Below, in pieces: positions 21,704 through 33,883 of a stretch of DNA of 64,000 bases. This DNA comes from Paratinospora sagittata (lineage: Eukaryota > Streptophyta > Magnoliopsida > Ranunculales > Menispermaceae): positions 12,692,539 to 12,756,538 of the forward strand of contig CM069598.1 of NCBI GenBank assembly GCA_035771175.1, given 5' to 3'. Numbering within the stretch: position 1 is the stretch's first letter; every line of letters starts with the position of its first letter. Under the pieces are notes generated by a model. The model searched no databases. It was given only the letters and a program-made list of their open reading frames with translations, and was not told the origin of the DNA. Both the position numbers and the translations under genes were made by a program.

Positions 21704-22105
21704 TGTTGTGCGGAATCGTGGTAAAGTATGAAAGAAAAAACAAGACAACAAATTTAACGTGGTTCAGCAAATTGCCTGCGTCCACGGGAGACAGCAAACT
21801 TGTATTATCAGCGATTACAAACTACACCCTTAGGTGAATCTTACAAATTAGATCTCTTAAATAGATCTCTCAGAATAGAACTCTCTGACTCTTATGAATG
21901 AATTTAGAAGAATGAAGTTAAGCTCTATTTATAGGAGTAATCAGGGGTATTTTCGTAATTATATATATTTAGTATTATAATAATAACCCTTTCGGCGCCA
22001 CTTTCGGCTTGTCTGCCACGCGGGTGGTCCCCACGCGCATGCCTTGTCTGTCACGTGGGTGGTCCCCACGCGCATGCCTTGTCTGCCACATGGGTGGTCC
22101 CCACA
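21704..22105 (-). repeat. copia-2 3' LTR
   Basis: Starts tgttgtgcggaatcgtgg and ends ggtccccaca. The last ~100 bp (22007-22105) is three copies of a ~35 bp unit (ccttgtctgccac...ggtggtccccac). For this minus-strand element that is the start of U3, the position where Tnt1-type elements carry enhancer repeats; the enhancer role is inference. Confidence 0.92.
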
Positions 22106-22204
22106 AATCTCCACCTCCACCACATGTGGAACAGGACTCCTCCACACCTGCAATCTCTCTACAAATAGCAAGTTAAAAAACTGTTGCTGCCTCCATTAGT
22201 GCCC

Positions 22205-23659
22205 TTAGGCACTACGAGCTCGTGACATATTGATCAAGTCCAAATAATGTTGGAACTTGATCCCTGTAACCACCTTTGTAAGCATATCTGCAGGGATATC
22301 TGCAGTCTTGATTTTTTGCAGAAGAATACTCACTTCTTCTACTATTTCTCGAACAAAATGAAAACGAACATCAATATGCTTCGTTCGACTGTGATGAACT
22401 TGGTTCTTTGCCAAACAAATGGCACTCTGGCTGTCGCAGAAAACTTCAACATTCTTCTGCACAATCCCCAAGTTTTTAGTCAATTCATGAAGCCAGATTG
22501 CTTCCTTGAAAGCTTCTGTTACTGCCATGTACTCTGCCTCTGTAGTAGACAAAGCAACTGTTGACTGTAGTGTTGATCTCCAACTCACTGGTCCTCCTGC
22601 CATAGTGAAAACATAACCAGTAGTAGATCTGCGCTTGTCAAGATCTCCAGCATAGTCTGAATCCACATATCCAACTAGATGTTTACAACTCTTCGAATCT
22701 CTCTCGAACTTTAAACCAATATTCACAGTATCATGAATATACCGTAGAATCCACTTCACTGTTTGCCAGTGGCCTTTACCGGGGTTGTCCATGTAACGAC
22801 TTACCATACTTACAGCATGTGAAATGTCAGGTCTGGTACACACCATAGCATACATCAAGGCACCAACTGCATTTGCATATGGAATGTTCTCCATTTGCTT
22901 CTTCTGATCCTCAGAATTTGGTGACATTAATGTACTTAGCTTGAAATGTGGTGCCAATGGTGTGTTCACAGGTTTTGTGTCATTGCCAATGCCAAAAGTT
23001 TGAAGAACTTTCTTCAAATACTGAGTCTGAGTCAAACAAATTTTGCCGTTGGCCCTGTCTCGAGTTATCTCCATCCCGAGAATTTTTCTGGCCTCTCCAA
23101 AATCCTTCATTTCAAACTCTGAGCTCAATTGAGCCTTCAGCTTATTGATCTCCACCTTGCTTTTAGATGCGATTAACATATCATCTACATATAAAAGCAA
23201 GTAGATAAATGTACCATCTTGAAGTTTGCGATAGTAGACACAATGATCAAACTGACTCCGAGTATATTTTTGCCCTTGGATGAAGCTGTCAAATCGCTTG
23301 TACCACTGTCTCGGTGACTGCTTCAGGCCATACAGTGACTTGCTCAACTTGCAGGCCCAATTCTCTCTTCCTAGTACTTTGAATCCATCTGGTTGAGACA
23401 TATATATCTCCTCTTCCAAACTACCATGCAGAAAATCAGTTTTGACATCGAGTTGGGCTAACTCGAGATCAAACTGTGCAACCAAAGCCAATAATATTCG
23501 AATTGACGAATGCTTAACAACTGGTGAAAATACCTCATTGTAGTCAATTCCTTCCCTCTGAGCGTAGCCTTTTGCTACCAGTCTGGCTTTGTATCGGATA
23601 CCATCTGTGCTGGGAGAGCCTTCCTTCTTAGCGAAAACCCATTTGCAGCCAACTTCCAA
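22205..23659 (-). pseudogene. copia-2 reverse transcriptase and RNase H
   Basis: 484-codon open stretch. RVT_2 domain: GCKWVFAKKEG, YKARLVAKGYAQREGIDY, FSPVVKHSSIRILLA, QLDVKTDFLHG (usual Ala of AFL replaced by Asp), CKLSKSLYGLKQSPRQWY and YLLLYVDDMLIASK (catalytic YVDD intact). Then RNase H: GYVDSDYAGDLDKRRSTTGY, SWRSTLQSTVALSTTEAEYM, FCDSQSAICL and HHSRTKHIDVRFHFVRE. It overlaps the integrase frame by 85 bp, indicating a frameshift in the ancestral single polyprotein near 23600. Nearly functional but broken. Confidence 0.9.
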
Positions 23660-24996
23660 GTCTGATTCTGATGGAGTGATGTCATCTCCTCATTCATTGC
23701 CATTTTCCACTTATCACTTTTCATACTCTGAATTGCATTTTTGTAATTGTATGGAATATCATCTCCGGTGACTGGAAATGCATATGCAACCATGTCAGTG
23801 TACCGAGCAGGTTTGCGGATTTCTCTTCTTGATCGACTGGTGGCAATTGATTCTGGTTGTTGACTGACGTCTGGTCCTGGAGCCTCCACCTCAACTGAGA
23901 TTTCCTCATCGTCTTCTTCAGGATGGTTGGATATCTCTGCTGACTTGCCAGAATTTACTGGAATATCTAACTCCACCTGCTGATGCAAATCTGGACCTCG
24001 ATTTTCTTTATCATAAATTGTATGCTTTAACATCACAGATTCATCAAAAGTTACATCTCGACTTTTTACAATCGTCTTTGTCTCAGGGTTCCATAGTCGG
24101 AAAGCCTTAACTCCTTCACTAAAGCCCATGAAAATCGTTTTCTTGGACCTAGGATCCAGTTTGGATTCCTTCACATGGAAATATGCAGTGCACCCAAAAT
24201 TGCGCAGAGAATCATAATCTGAAATGGGGTGTCCAGACCATACCTCCTTGGGAGTTTTGCCATCTAGTGTTGTTGCAGGGAGTCTATTGATGATATGAGA
24301 GGCATATGACAAAGCTTCAGCCCAAAATGCCTTGCTCAGTCCAGAATGAGATAACATGCAGCGAACTTTATCTACCAAAGTACAATTCATGCGTTCAGCA
24401 ACACCGTTTTGTTGTGGCGTGCCTGAGACTGTGAAATGTCTGACAATCTCCTCATTCTCACAAATTTTCTGAAATGGGTCTGACTTGTATTCTCCTCCAT
24501 TATCATATCTGAGACTCTTAATCTTCCTTCCCGTTTGGGTTTCTACCATTTTCTTCCATATAAGAAAGATATCGAGCACTTCATCTTTATGCTTCATGGT
24601 ATAAACCCAAACATAGCGTGAGAAATCATCAATGAAAGTAACAAACCAACGTTTACCTCCCAATGAAGCATTTTGAGAGGGTCCCCAAACCTCGGTATGA
24701 ACATAATCCAATGTTCCTTTTGTGCGGTGGATTCCAGTGTCAAACTTGACTCTCGTCTGCTTGCCTAAGATACAATATTCGCAGAAGTCAAGTTTTCCGA
24801 TTTTTGCACCTTTCAGAGAACCTTGCTTTATCAAGGTTTGAAGAGCCTTCTCTCCAACATGTCCGAGCCACATGTGCCAAAGTCGGGAAGTGTCCGATGA
24901 AACGTCATTAGAATTGGTGCAAGCTGAGACACTTCCGATTACTATGTTGCGGTCAAGAAAATAGAGATTTGCTTTCTGAGTACCCTTCATGGCCAA
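23575..24996 (-). pseudogene. copia-2 integrase
   Basis: Zinc-binding HMWLGHVGEKALQTL ... CEYCILGKQ (HHCC), core with DYVHTEVWGPSQNASL (first catalytic Asp appears as Glu in TEVWGP, usually TDVWGP), FIDDFSRYVWVY, LRYDNGGEYKS (second Asp) and GTPQQNGVAERMNCTL (Glu). A variable acidic linker leads to the RT. Separated from protease by a stop near 25060. Confidence 0.88.
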
Positions 24997-25065
24997 GAGT
25001 GCACCACGTACAACCTTCAGAACTCCACCTTCAATGGTTACCTTGTAACCGCTGGAATCAAGGAC

Positions 25066-25857
25066 TCATAGTGATATCAGATTTTTCTTCAGATCTGGGA
25101 CATATCTGACGTCTGTGAGCCGTCTTGTTGTACCGTCATGCATCTTTAGGCGTATAGTTCCAATACCCTTTGTTTGGCAGGTATTGTTGTTGCCCATGAG
25201 CACGACTCCTCCATCGAACTCATCCAATTTTGTGAACCAATGTCGATTTGGACACATATGATAGGAACAGCCAGAATCTAATATCCATCTATCAGACTGA
25301 TTGTCTATAGATGAAACGGAGAATGCAGAATCTTCTTCAGCCGTCTGTGCCACATTTGCATCTGTCTTGCCCTTATTTGGACAATCTTTCTTCCAGTGTC
25401 CCTTTTGGTGACAATAGGTACATTCATCCTTCGCAAGATGTTGACGTGAAGAAGGTCCTTTTGTCTTTGAGCGAGATCGGCCTCGCCTACTGGATCTATC
25501 AGATCTGTTGTTAGCCCTGCCTCTGGATACCGTCAAGGCTACTGGTGATGCTTCATTGTTATCGCGCTGGTCCTTCCTTCGATACTCGCTGTTCACCAAA
25601 GCATTTGAAACATCACTGAATTTAACCTCATCTTTACCATATAGCAAAGTTGTTGTTAAATGTTCATAACTTTCAGGCAAAGAGTTTAACAACAATAGTG
25701 CCTTATCCTCATCAAGAGGATCAACATCAAGATTTAGTAGATCAGCGAGAATCTTGTTGAAATTATCAAGATGCTCAATCATGGGAGTATCTTGCTTGTA
25801 CTGAAAACGAAAGAGCTTCTTCTTCAGGTAGAGGCGGTTCTCTACGCTTTTTGTCAT
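25066..25857 (-). pseudogene. copia-2 gag C-terminal half and protease
   Basis: Gag core end (LNSLPESYEHLTTTLLYGKD, FSDVSNALVNSEYRRK), an Arg/Ser-rich stretch, zinc knuckle CTYCHQKGHWKKDC, then protease WILDSGCSYHMCPN with DSG active site and VRYVPDLKKNLISL. Shifted relative to the gag start at 25879-26172. Confidence 0.88.
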
Positions 25858-25878
25858 GTACTTGTCCTCTAGTTTCTT

Positions 25879-26172
25879 TCAGAGATTTGTTGCCATAGTC
25901 TCTTTCATGACAAAGTACTTCTGATCTTTTGCCAAGTAGAGTCTGATTGTTCCACAAGCTTGACGATTTACAAAATTCCAATCATCATTGGACATATCCT
26001 TAGGCTTGGTTTCCAAAGCCATATGTGATCCTTCCCGGAATAATAGATCTTGGACTTCGCATTGCCACATGCCAAAGTTGTTGGTGCCGTTGAATTTCTC
26101 CACCTCGAACTTTGCGTTGGACATTGAACTTCTTTGCCAAGGTCTGCTTGTGCTTGGGATTTTCACCGCCAT
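25879..26172 (-). pseudogene. copia-2 gag N-terminal part
   Basis: Contains FEVEKFNGTNNFGMWQCEV, the start of the Tork-type gag domain, and IRLYLAKDQKYFVMKETMA. A one- or two-base shift near 25870 takes the frame to the next piece. Upstream (26173-26911) is a leader containing many gatgaacagtg-like repeats (about 26400-26700) and no long gene. Confidence 0.85.
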
Positions 26173-26409
26173 TTAGACCGAAGATATGTATGACGCCGAA
26201 AAGTGCTTGAAAAATGATAAACGACTCCAACTAAGCTCTATCAATAACTTAGGAGCTGAATCTTCAGAAACTGATTGCACGGTTGCGTCCGGAATGGTCG
26301 AAAATGGTGGAAACGAGTCTAACTTTGTTGAAATCAGACGAAAAATGAACCGGATATGCTTGGTCAACCGAAAAAGGATTCAGTCAACTGCGGGTCGTAA
26401 CGGGCTGGG

Positions 26410-26700
26410 TCGGATGAACAGTGTTGGGCCGAACGGTTGGGCCGAGATAAATAGTAGCTGAAAGAGTGGGTTGGGCCGGTGATAAACAGTAACAGGCCGT
26501 GTGGGCTGGACCGGCATGAACAGTGATGGACTAAGTGGCTCGGGCAGGATGAACAGTGCTGGTCGAACAGGGAATGGGCCGGATGAACAGTGCGGGCCAA
26601 ACAGGGAATGGGTCGGATGAACAGTATCGGACAGATGGGTCGGATCTGGGCCGGATTCTGATCGGATGAACAGTACCGGGGATGAACAGTGCCGGCAAAC
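26410..26700. repeat. Degenerate short repeats in copia-2 leader
   Basis: Repeated gatgaacagtgctgg/gggccgg units every 25-35 bp between the 5' LTR and gag. ORFs over it on either strand are repeat translations. Confidence 0.6.
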
Positions 26701-26925
26701 GCTGTACAGGGATCAAACTTTGATCGGCTCCTGGGAGCTCGTTTCTTGTCTGTTTTTTTCGTCGTTGATTGCGTTTGACTCCTGGGAACAAGAGCTACCT
26801 CCACGGGTGATCAGAAAACAGTTCCGATCACGTTTACAGAATCTCGAAATTTCGACGCAGTCTCGAAAAAATTCGACAGTGTTCGTTTTTTCTTCCAAAA
26901 CTTCACCTTGTCTTTGATACCAATT

Positions 26926-27338
26926 TGTTATGCGGAATCGTGGTAAAATATGAAAGAAAAAACAAGACAACAAATTTAACGTGGTTCGGCAAATTGCCTA
27001 CGTCCACGGGAGACAACAAACTTGTATTATCAGAGATTACAAACTACACCCTTAGGTGAATCTTACAAATTAGATCTCTTAAATAGATATCTCAGAATAG
27101 AACTCTCTGACTCTCATAAATGAATTTAGAAGAATGAAGTTAAGCTCTATTTATAGGAGTAACCAGGGGTATTTTCATAATTATAAATATTAAATATATA
27201 TTTAATATTATAATAATAACCCTTTCGGCGCCACTTTCGACTTGTCTGCCACGCGGGTGGTTTCCACGTGCATGCCTTGTCTGCCACGCGGGTGGTCCCT
27301 ACGCGCATGCCTTGTCTGCCACATGGGTGGTCCCCACA
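26926..27338 (-). repeat. copia-2 5' LTR
   Basis: Starts tgttatgcggaatcgtgg and ends ggtccccaca; 413 bp. It carries the same triple 35 bp repeat at 27241-27338 and a 12 bp AT expansion near 27190 relative to the 3' LTR. Confidence 0.92.
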
Positions 27339-27373
27339 TATAGTTCTCTCGATCAAGTTTTATGGACATTGAT

Positions 27374-27426
27374 TGTCAAAATTCTCTGTCAATTTTCCTC
27401 TCCCGTTTTCATTCACAACCATGAAG

Positions 27427-27457
<31 letters not shown>

Positions 27458-27512
27458 CAAAATATTAAATTAAGGAAAAATATTCCTCAAAAGATACAAT
27501 AATATCGTAATA
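27374..27512 (-). repeat. copia-3 3' LTR
   Basis: tgtcaaaattctctgtc ... atatcgtaata. Contains a long (TA)n run at about 27428-27455. Confidence 0.92.
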
Positions 27513-27518
27513 CCCCCC

Positions 27519-28730
27519 TCAAGTTGGAGCGTGAAGATCACGAACGCCCAACTTGGAGAGTAGAAACTCAAAGTTCGCTTTTCCCAACGCTTTTGTAAAG
27601 ATGTCTACCAATTGAACACTAGTGGAAACATATAACGGACAAATCATCCCTTCAGTCACCGCATCTCGAACAAAATGGCAGTCAGCCTCTATATGTTTTG
27701 TTCTTTCGTGAAAAACCGGATTTTGAGCAATGTACAACGCCGACTAACTATCACAAAACAACTTCATACCCTTCGGATGTCGCACACCCAAGTCGCTTAA
27801 AAGTTTGCTAAGCCACTTTAACTCACACACTGTTGCCGCCATTGATCTATACTCAGCCTCCGCAGACTATCTAGACACTGTTTGTTGCTTCTTGGTCTTC
27901 CACGACACAGGAGAACAACCAAGAAACACGAACCATCCTATCAAGGAACGCCGCATAAGTGGACAACTAGCTCAATCCGAATCACACCACCCTTCTAGAC
28001 GTAGGTCACTATCAGCACGAAGCAAAATCCCTTGCCCCGGACTCTTCTTCAAATATCCCACGACCCTGAGAGCTGCCTCCCAATGATCCTCACGAGGTTG
28101 TTGCATAAATTGGGACAAAATATGAACCGAATATGCAAGATCAGGTCTCGTCACAGACAAGTAAATCAATCGCCCTACAAGTCTCCTATACGGCGCCGGA
28201 TCCGCAAGGAATTCGCCCTTAGCAAGGGCCAAGTTGTGATTTTGTTCCATAGGAAATGCCGCAGGCTTGGCTCCCAATAAACCCGTTTTAGAAATTATCT
28301 CGAGTGTGTATTTTTTTTGGCAAAGAAAAATTCCTTCTGGATTACGGGCTACCTCTAGCCCTAAGAAATACTTCAAAACTCTCAAATCTTTCATATGAAA
28401 GCACCTGCCAAGGTAATCTTTAAAAGTTGTCAATGCAACCTTATCATTCCCTGCAATAATCAAGTCATCAACATAAACTAACACGTTGATCTGAGTTCTT
28501 CCCCTGCACAACCCAAATAAGGAATAACCTGAATAGGATTGCACAAAACCATAATTCTTCAACGCTGTTGACAATTTTGCAAACCAACATCGGGGAGCTT
28601 GTTTCAGACCATACAACGATTTTTTCAACCTGCAAACCATGTTAGGATTTGTATTTTTGAAACCTGGAGGAACCTTCATATAAACCTCCTCACTTAAGTC
28701 ACCGTGAAGGAAAACATTATGCACATCCAT
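27519..28730 (-). pseudogene. copia-3 reverse transcriptase and RNase H remnants
   Basis: 28730-27972 holds MDVHNVFLHGDLSEEVYM, CRLKKSLYGLKQAPRCWF, NVLVYVDDLIIAG (YVDD intact), YFLGLEVAR and YRRLVGRLIYLSVTRPDLAY, ending at GWCDSD with a stop. 27737-27519 gives the RNase H tail ([27 protein letters not shown]). The middle RNase H portion is degraded. Confidence 0.88.
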
Positions 28731-28923
28731 TTGATGTACCTCCCAATTTTTAACAGCAGCAATTGCAAGAAAATACTAACCGTCACCATTTTTGCCACAG
28801 GAGCAAATGTCTCGTTATAGTCAATTCATTCCACCTGATGATTGTCATAGATCACAAGTCTTGCTTTGAGTCGCTCTATGCTGCCATCGGACTTATACTT
28901 AATTTTATATATCTACTGGCTCC

Positions 28924-29804
28924 CTAGTGCTTTCCTCGCCCTAGCTCACTGTCAACTTCAACACCTTGCTCCCCCACCGTAGTCTCCAGCCCCTCATCAC
29001 GCACATCCTCATATGCGGGCTGCTGCTCGAGCTGCACCGCAGCACCAGACCCCCCTCGAGGGTGGATGCTGCTTCCAACCCCCCTCAACGCACGCAGTAC
29101 ACTCATCGACACCCTCATCCTCACTCCATGCCCCATTCTCATTGTTCGCAGCATAAAAGTCACCACATTCCTTGGTTGGTTTGGCGCAAAAGGAAATTCT
29201 TTCTCAAAGAACTTCACATCCCTCGATACAAAGTACTCATGTGTTTCTAAATCATACAATTTCCAACCTTTCTTCCCAAAAAAATAGCCAACAAAGATAC
29301 ATTTACGGCTCCTACTTGCAAATTTATCACCTTTCTGTCGTTGATTATGAGCATAACAAAGACAACCAAATACACGAAGAGCATCATAAGAAGGCACTTT
29401 CCCAAACAACATTTCATATGGCGATTTAGTCTGAAGTAAAGTAGAGGGTGTCCTATTAATCAAGTGGCACGTTGCCAACACACATTCATCCCAAAATTTG
29501 ATTGGTAAGTTCCCTTGAAATCTTAGTGCTCTAGCCACATTTAAAATGTGTCGGTGCTTTCTCTCAACCCTCCCATTTTGTTGTGGAGTCCCAACATAAG
29601 AAGTCTCAAAAATAATCCCATTATTTCGAAAATAATCATGCAAACAATTAAATTCGGTCCCATTATCATTCTCACACGTTTTATCACTTGTTCAAATTGA
29701 CGTTCAACCATAGCAACAAAATTAAGAAACATAGATTCAACATCCATTTTATTACAAAGTAAATATACCCAAACTCCTCTTGAAGAATCATCGACTATTG
29801 TCAA
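28924..29804 (-). pseudogene. copia-3 integrase remnants
   Basis: 29804-29541 has the core start (TIVDDSSRGVWVYLL). 29643-28924 has the GTPQQNGRVERKHRHILNVA block with catalytic Glu, FWDECVLATCHLINRTPS, PYEMLFGKVPSYDALRVFGC and a linker. The two frames overlap, which marks a frameshift. Confidence 0.87.
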
Positions 29805-29837
29805 AAAATAGGTAGCCCCACATGAAGAATGAGCCTT

Positions 29838-30596
29838 TTAAGGCCCCCACAAATCCAAATGAACAAGTTCAAAAAACCTACCAGCTTTATTCATACTAAT
29901 TGGAAAACTAAATCTAGGTTGCTTTGCACACGAACACACATCACAAGCTTTATTATTTGTCCTACAAGAATGAATTACAGTCGGAATCATCTTCAATATT
30001 TTCTCCGACGAATGCCCCATTCGTTGATGCCATAACTCGAACGACGAATCACCATCCACTGTCAAGACCTTTACTTGAGGAACACCACGAAAAAAATAAA
30101 GTTCATCCAATCTTTCACCCGCTCCAATCACCTTCCTCGTCGATTGGTCCTGTACAACACAAATATTATTAGTGAATTATACAACACAATTTGATTCATC
30201 GATTAATTGAGTAACAGAAATTAAATTGCATGTTAATTGTGGGACATATAGCACATTGTCAAGCTTCAATCCTCCTGGCAGCACGACATTCCCCTTTTGG
30301 TTTGCTTCTGCCGTGTTTCCATCCGGCAATCCCACCGGGCAGTATTGCACCTTTCTCACATTCTTCAAAATAGACAAGTCGCACGTCACATGGTTCGACT
30401 CTCCTGTATCGATAATCCAACTAAAAATACTGTTCTTGCCATGTAGTCGATCTTTTGTTTTGTCGAAGTTCAAAAATTTAAGAAGTTGGTGCAGTTGCGT
30501 TGCTGAAACACCCGCAAGAGCCACAGCGTCGGTTGCTCCCGCCAGCCCCTGCGAGTTCCCTACAGATGAAGTTCCAGCCCCGCCAGCCATGATCAC
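29838..30596 (-). pseudogene. copia-3 protease and GAG-pre-integrase remnants
   Basis: 30596-30177 ends the gag/protease part: LHGKNSIFSWIIDTGESNHV, where the active-site DTGA is DTGE, and VLYVPQLTCNLISVTQL. 30131-29838 has the pre-integrase and zinc region (LWHQRMGHSSEKIL, CDVCSCAKQPRF). Upstream of 30596 no copia gag core was recognised. Confidence 0.85.
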
Positions 30597-30827
30597 GCGT
30601 GGAGGTTAAAGTACTAATCCAAGTGGCTCGCGAACCGAACGGAATCACGACGGGGGCGATAAACCGACCGAATTCACTGTTCACTGTTCACAAATCTCTG
30701 TTCACAAATTACTGTTCACCGAAACCACTGCTGATTAGCCTCTCAGATCTGAAAATCTCGTCTTCAACAGCTTCAGTGCAGAGTCCACAGTTCTTCGCAG
30801 TTCTTTGATTTCCGATCACCATCGCTT

Positions 30828-30966
30828 TTTTTTTTCTCTTCTTCTTCAATCGGTTACTCGGATTCTCAGCTTCCTAGAGATTTTGATTTGGTTGCGAAAA
30901 TTGTATCCATTGAGGATCAAATCGCATCGGACGAAGCAAAATCAAAGATTTCGGATATTTTGAAAT
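30828..30966 (+). pseudogene. Probable 5' leader of the captured SAP gene
   Basis: Pyrimidine-rich sequence ending gatattttgaaat, which would run directly into the SAP start codon at 34510 if the solo LTR and one gaaat copy are disregarded. A pyrimidine-rich leader is usual for plant genes. The left boundary of the captured DNA is not certain. Confidence 0.5.
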
Positions 30967-32424
30967 TGTCACGACGCCCCTGACGTAGGCTGACGTCATG
31001 ACCGACACAGTGTATTATACATTGTACATACCCATATACAGTATACAATACACTGTCAGCCTCAACGGACATTCACAAAAATTTCCAATATACCACAAAT
31101 CAAATCCAATATAGATATTTATACTCATTCCATTCATTTACACATCAAATTTTCATTTCATCATCTAATATATTAAGCTATATATATGCCCACACATCCC
31201 ATCTAGATGATAATACACATATATATATATATATAATGTGTGATAAGTATACATATCAAAATAACAAAAATATAATCTATTTCCTCCAAGCATACATACA
31301 CATACCAGACGAAGGCTCACGTGATTATCACTCACGGATTTTTCCTTTTCCCTTCGACTCAATACCTGAAATATTGGAGAAAATGGGGTGAGCAAACAAC
31401 AGCTCAGTGAATATAGTTCTTGAGATGACAATTATATACATTTAGAGAAATATGACATTGAAAATCATTTCAAACACTTATTCAATACATGCATCATTCA
31501 ACGAATATATTATACATGTCAACAACATAAATTGCATGAGTTTTCAATAACACAATGCACAATCTCCCTCCTTCAAGGCAAGAGAGTGAGTCTAACCCTT
31601 GTATGATCGTTACAAGGTAGCCACAACCTCTCATTACCCAATTCACAATCATTTCAAGGATCGCAACCCTTGTTAGGACAGGCCTACTGACAATGAGGAC
31701 TCGCAAAATCTCATCCGGGTCTAATTCCTAACGAAAAGACATCATTCCAAACTCCAATTGCTAAAATCAGTTTGCATGATCCATAAAACTCAATGCATTA
31801 TATATAAATATAACATGCATACAATCAAACAGTTTAGCTGTGTACAATGCCATACAAGAACCAAATCAAGGAAACTATACTCACAGTGGTTACACAGGGT
31901 TTCTACGTCAAATCGAGCAACAATAAACGTCCCTCATAATTGCTTCCTCAAGAACATTTATCCATGCACAACTCTCCATTTAAACACTAAAATGAACCAT
32001 AGACTATCATGAGAATCACCATTTATCATATCTTTAGCTACTAAAAATATCAAATCATATCCAAAAATTACGATCTTAGTATCGGAGTTTCATTGGATTC
32101 ACATCACTGTTCACAATATTGTTCATAGTACTATTCATATCATTGTTCATAGTATTGTTCACATCACTGTTCATACTGTTCATATCACTGTTCACGTCAT
32201 CACTATTCATTTGAAAGATGTAAATTGTACTAAAATTGTCAAACGGTCTCCAAAAATTATGAAATTAGCATCGATGCACTCGCAACAGTGCATTCTACCA
32301 TTCTATAGCCTTAAACTAGAGTTTCATTGGGAATGGTCTCCAATCTACACTCTAACTTCCAACAGTCATAAAAATTTTAAATGAACATATAAATTGAATC
32401 TAACCACATATTCGGGGTCCCGAC

Positions 32425-33883
32425 TGTAATACCCTGTATTTCACAAAAAAAAAATTACTATTTGGGCAACGCCCGAACGTTCAGGCGCATGACAGAACGT
32501 TCAGGCGCATGCCAGAACGTTCTGGCGCAAGGCATGCCAGAACGTTCAGGCGCGTGCCAGAACGTTCAGGCGCATGCCCGAGCGTTCAGGCGCAAAAATC
32601 TCTATATAAGAAACCTCCTCATTTCTCATTTCTCACACCAAATCACCTTCTCTTATGAATTTCTTCTCCTTTCCACGTATTCTAAGTTTTTGAGACTCTC
32701 GGTGCGGTGCAACAAAGTTCTATTCGGAGGAAAGCGCCAGATCTGAAAGTGGTGCAACAAAGTTCTGTCCGGAGGAAAGCGCCAGATCTGAAAGAAGAAG
32801 TTTTATCTAAAGGTGGGAAACGAAACATAGGTTTGCGTGTTTCATAACTTTTATTAAAGTTTACATTCAATTATTATTATGTCTACTATTCATTTACACT
32901 GCATTATGTCATATACTGTTTATACTGCCGCACATATGCCTGTATATTTGGAATTCATGTATTGCACTGTTATAATGTCGGATTTGTGGTCAATCTTACT
33001 CAACTAGACTCGGTCTTGTCCTCAGTATCTTTAAATAGTGAACGGGAGGCAGCGGGCTGCTCTAGGCGATTGGTATTTAAGCAGACCTTGTGTCTCACCT
33101 CTCAACTGGGGACTGATCTAGTTGGTCTTATTGAAAGCTATCAGCTTATACAGTAATACTGAATGTCCTAATCTTGCACGTCGTGATACCGACCCTAATA
33201 AGGATCACCAGACGTGCCAAAGTCAGTCTAAATGTCAAGAAAGACTAGACCAGTAGACTAGACCAGTTCATGCATTGGCATCATACATATCACCACCTAG
33301 GGACGTATATGGTTTATGACTCAGAATAGTTAGGAGCATTGCTCATTATTCATTATATTTCTCTGGAGAGGGACGTACATGAGAACCCCGCTACACCCGG
33401 GGAGGGACATCAGTACGTGAATTCAGAGCATCGTTCCTGTACGTGAATTCAGGCGATGTACGTTCATCAAACCATTACGAGACGGTGTCATGCATACATT
33501 CATATTGATTGATTATGATGCTCACATGTGTATTTAAGATATTTGATATTGAAGTATGCTTTATTAATTGTTATACTCATGCACTATTTACCCACTGAGC
33601 GCGTTAAGCTCACTCCATTATTATCCAATCTTTCACAGGAAATTAGAGTGGACTGGGTGCAGGTTATGGGGCCCACATTTTGTATGATTCATTGGGGATT
33701 TTGGGAGTATGTTCTCTTAACCATTTTATGTACAAAAGTATTTTGAATTAAATGAAATCAGATTTGTACTGTGTGTACCGTATTTTCGCTGCGCACTCTG
33801 TTGTTACCATTGTAATTGTTCCAAATGCGCGCCCCGTCCGTGAGTGTACCGCCGATTTAGGCGCGTTCGGGCGGGGTGTGACA
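32425..33883. mobile_element. Solo LTR of a second family inside the gypsy solo LTR
   Basis: 1459 bp, tgtaataccctg ... ggggtgtgaca, flanked by ccgac at 32420-32424 and 33884-33888. The empty site is visible at 13507-13520. In plus orientation it carries tandem repeats (32465-32597), a TATA-like ctctatataag at about 32600 and a 47 bp tandem duplication at about 32703-32795. No coding region was recognised inside. Confidence 0.9.
32465..32597 (+). promoter_or_regulatory. Tandem gaacgttcaggcgc repeats upstream of a TATA-like box
   Basis: Six or so ~20 bp units, each with the palindromic gaacgttc core, end just before ctctatataagaaacc (about 32600-32615). The arrangement (repeated palindrome, then TATA) looks like an LTR enhancer and promoter. 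The function is inference. Confidence 0.6.

Larger units (their letters stand above)
21704..27338 (-). mobile_element. copia-2: near-complete Ty1/copia element (Tork/Tnt1-like)
   Basis: 5.6 kb element flanked by tatag at 21699-21703 and 27339-27343. LTRs are 21704-22105 (402 bp) and 26926-27338 (413 bp), differing at roughly 4% of positions in the first 200 bases by eye. The primer site is ctttgatacca at 26912-26922 (plus strand). The complement of a purine tract, aatctccacctccaccac, lies at 22106-22123. Order on the minus strand: gag, zinc knuckle, protease, integrase, RT, RNase H. Only a few frame breaks are seen. It lies 13 bp beyond the gypsy element in copia-1 gag. Confidence 0.93.

Noticed and set aside
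26364..26804. 146 aa minus-strand ORF in the copia-2 leader
   Set aside because: Pro/Ser/His/Cys-rich repeats from the gatgaacagtg-type leader repeats; not gag and no domain.
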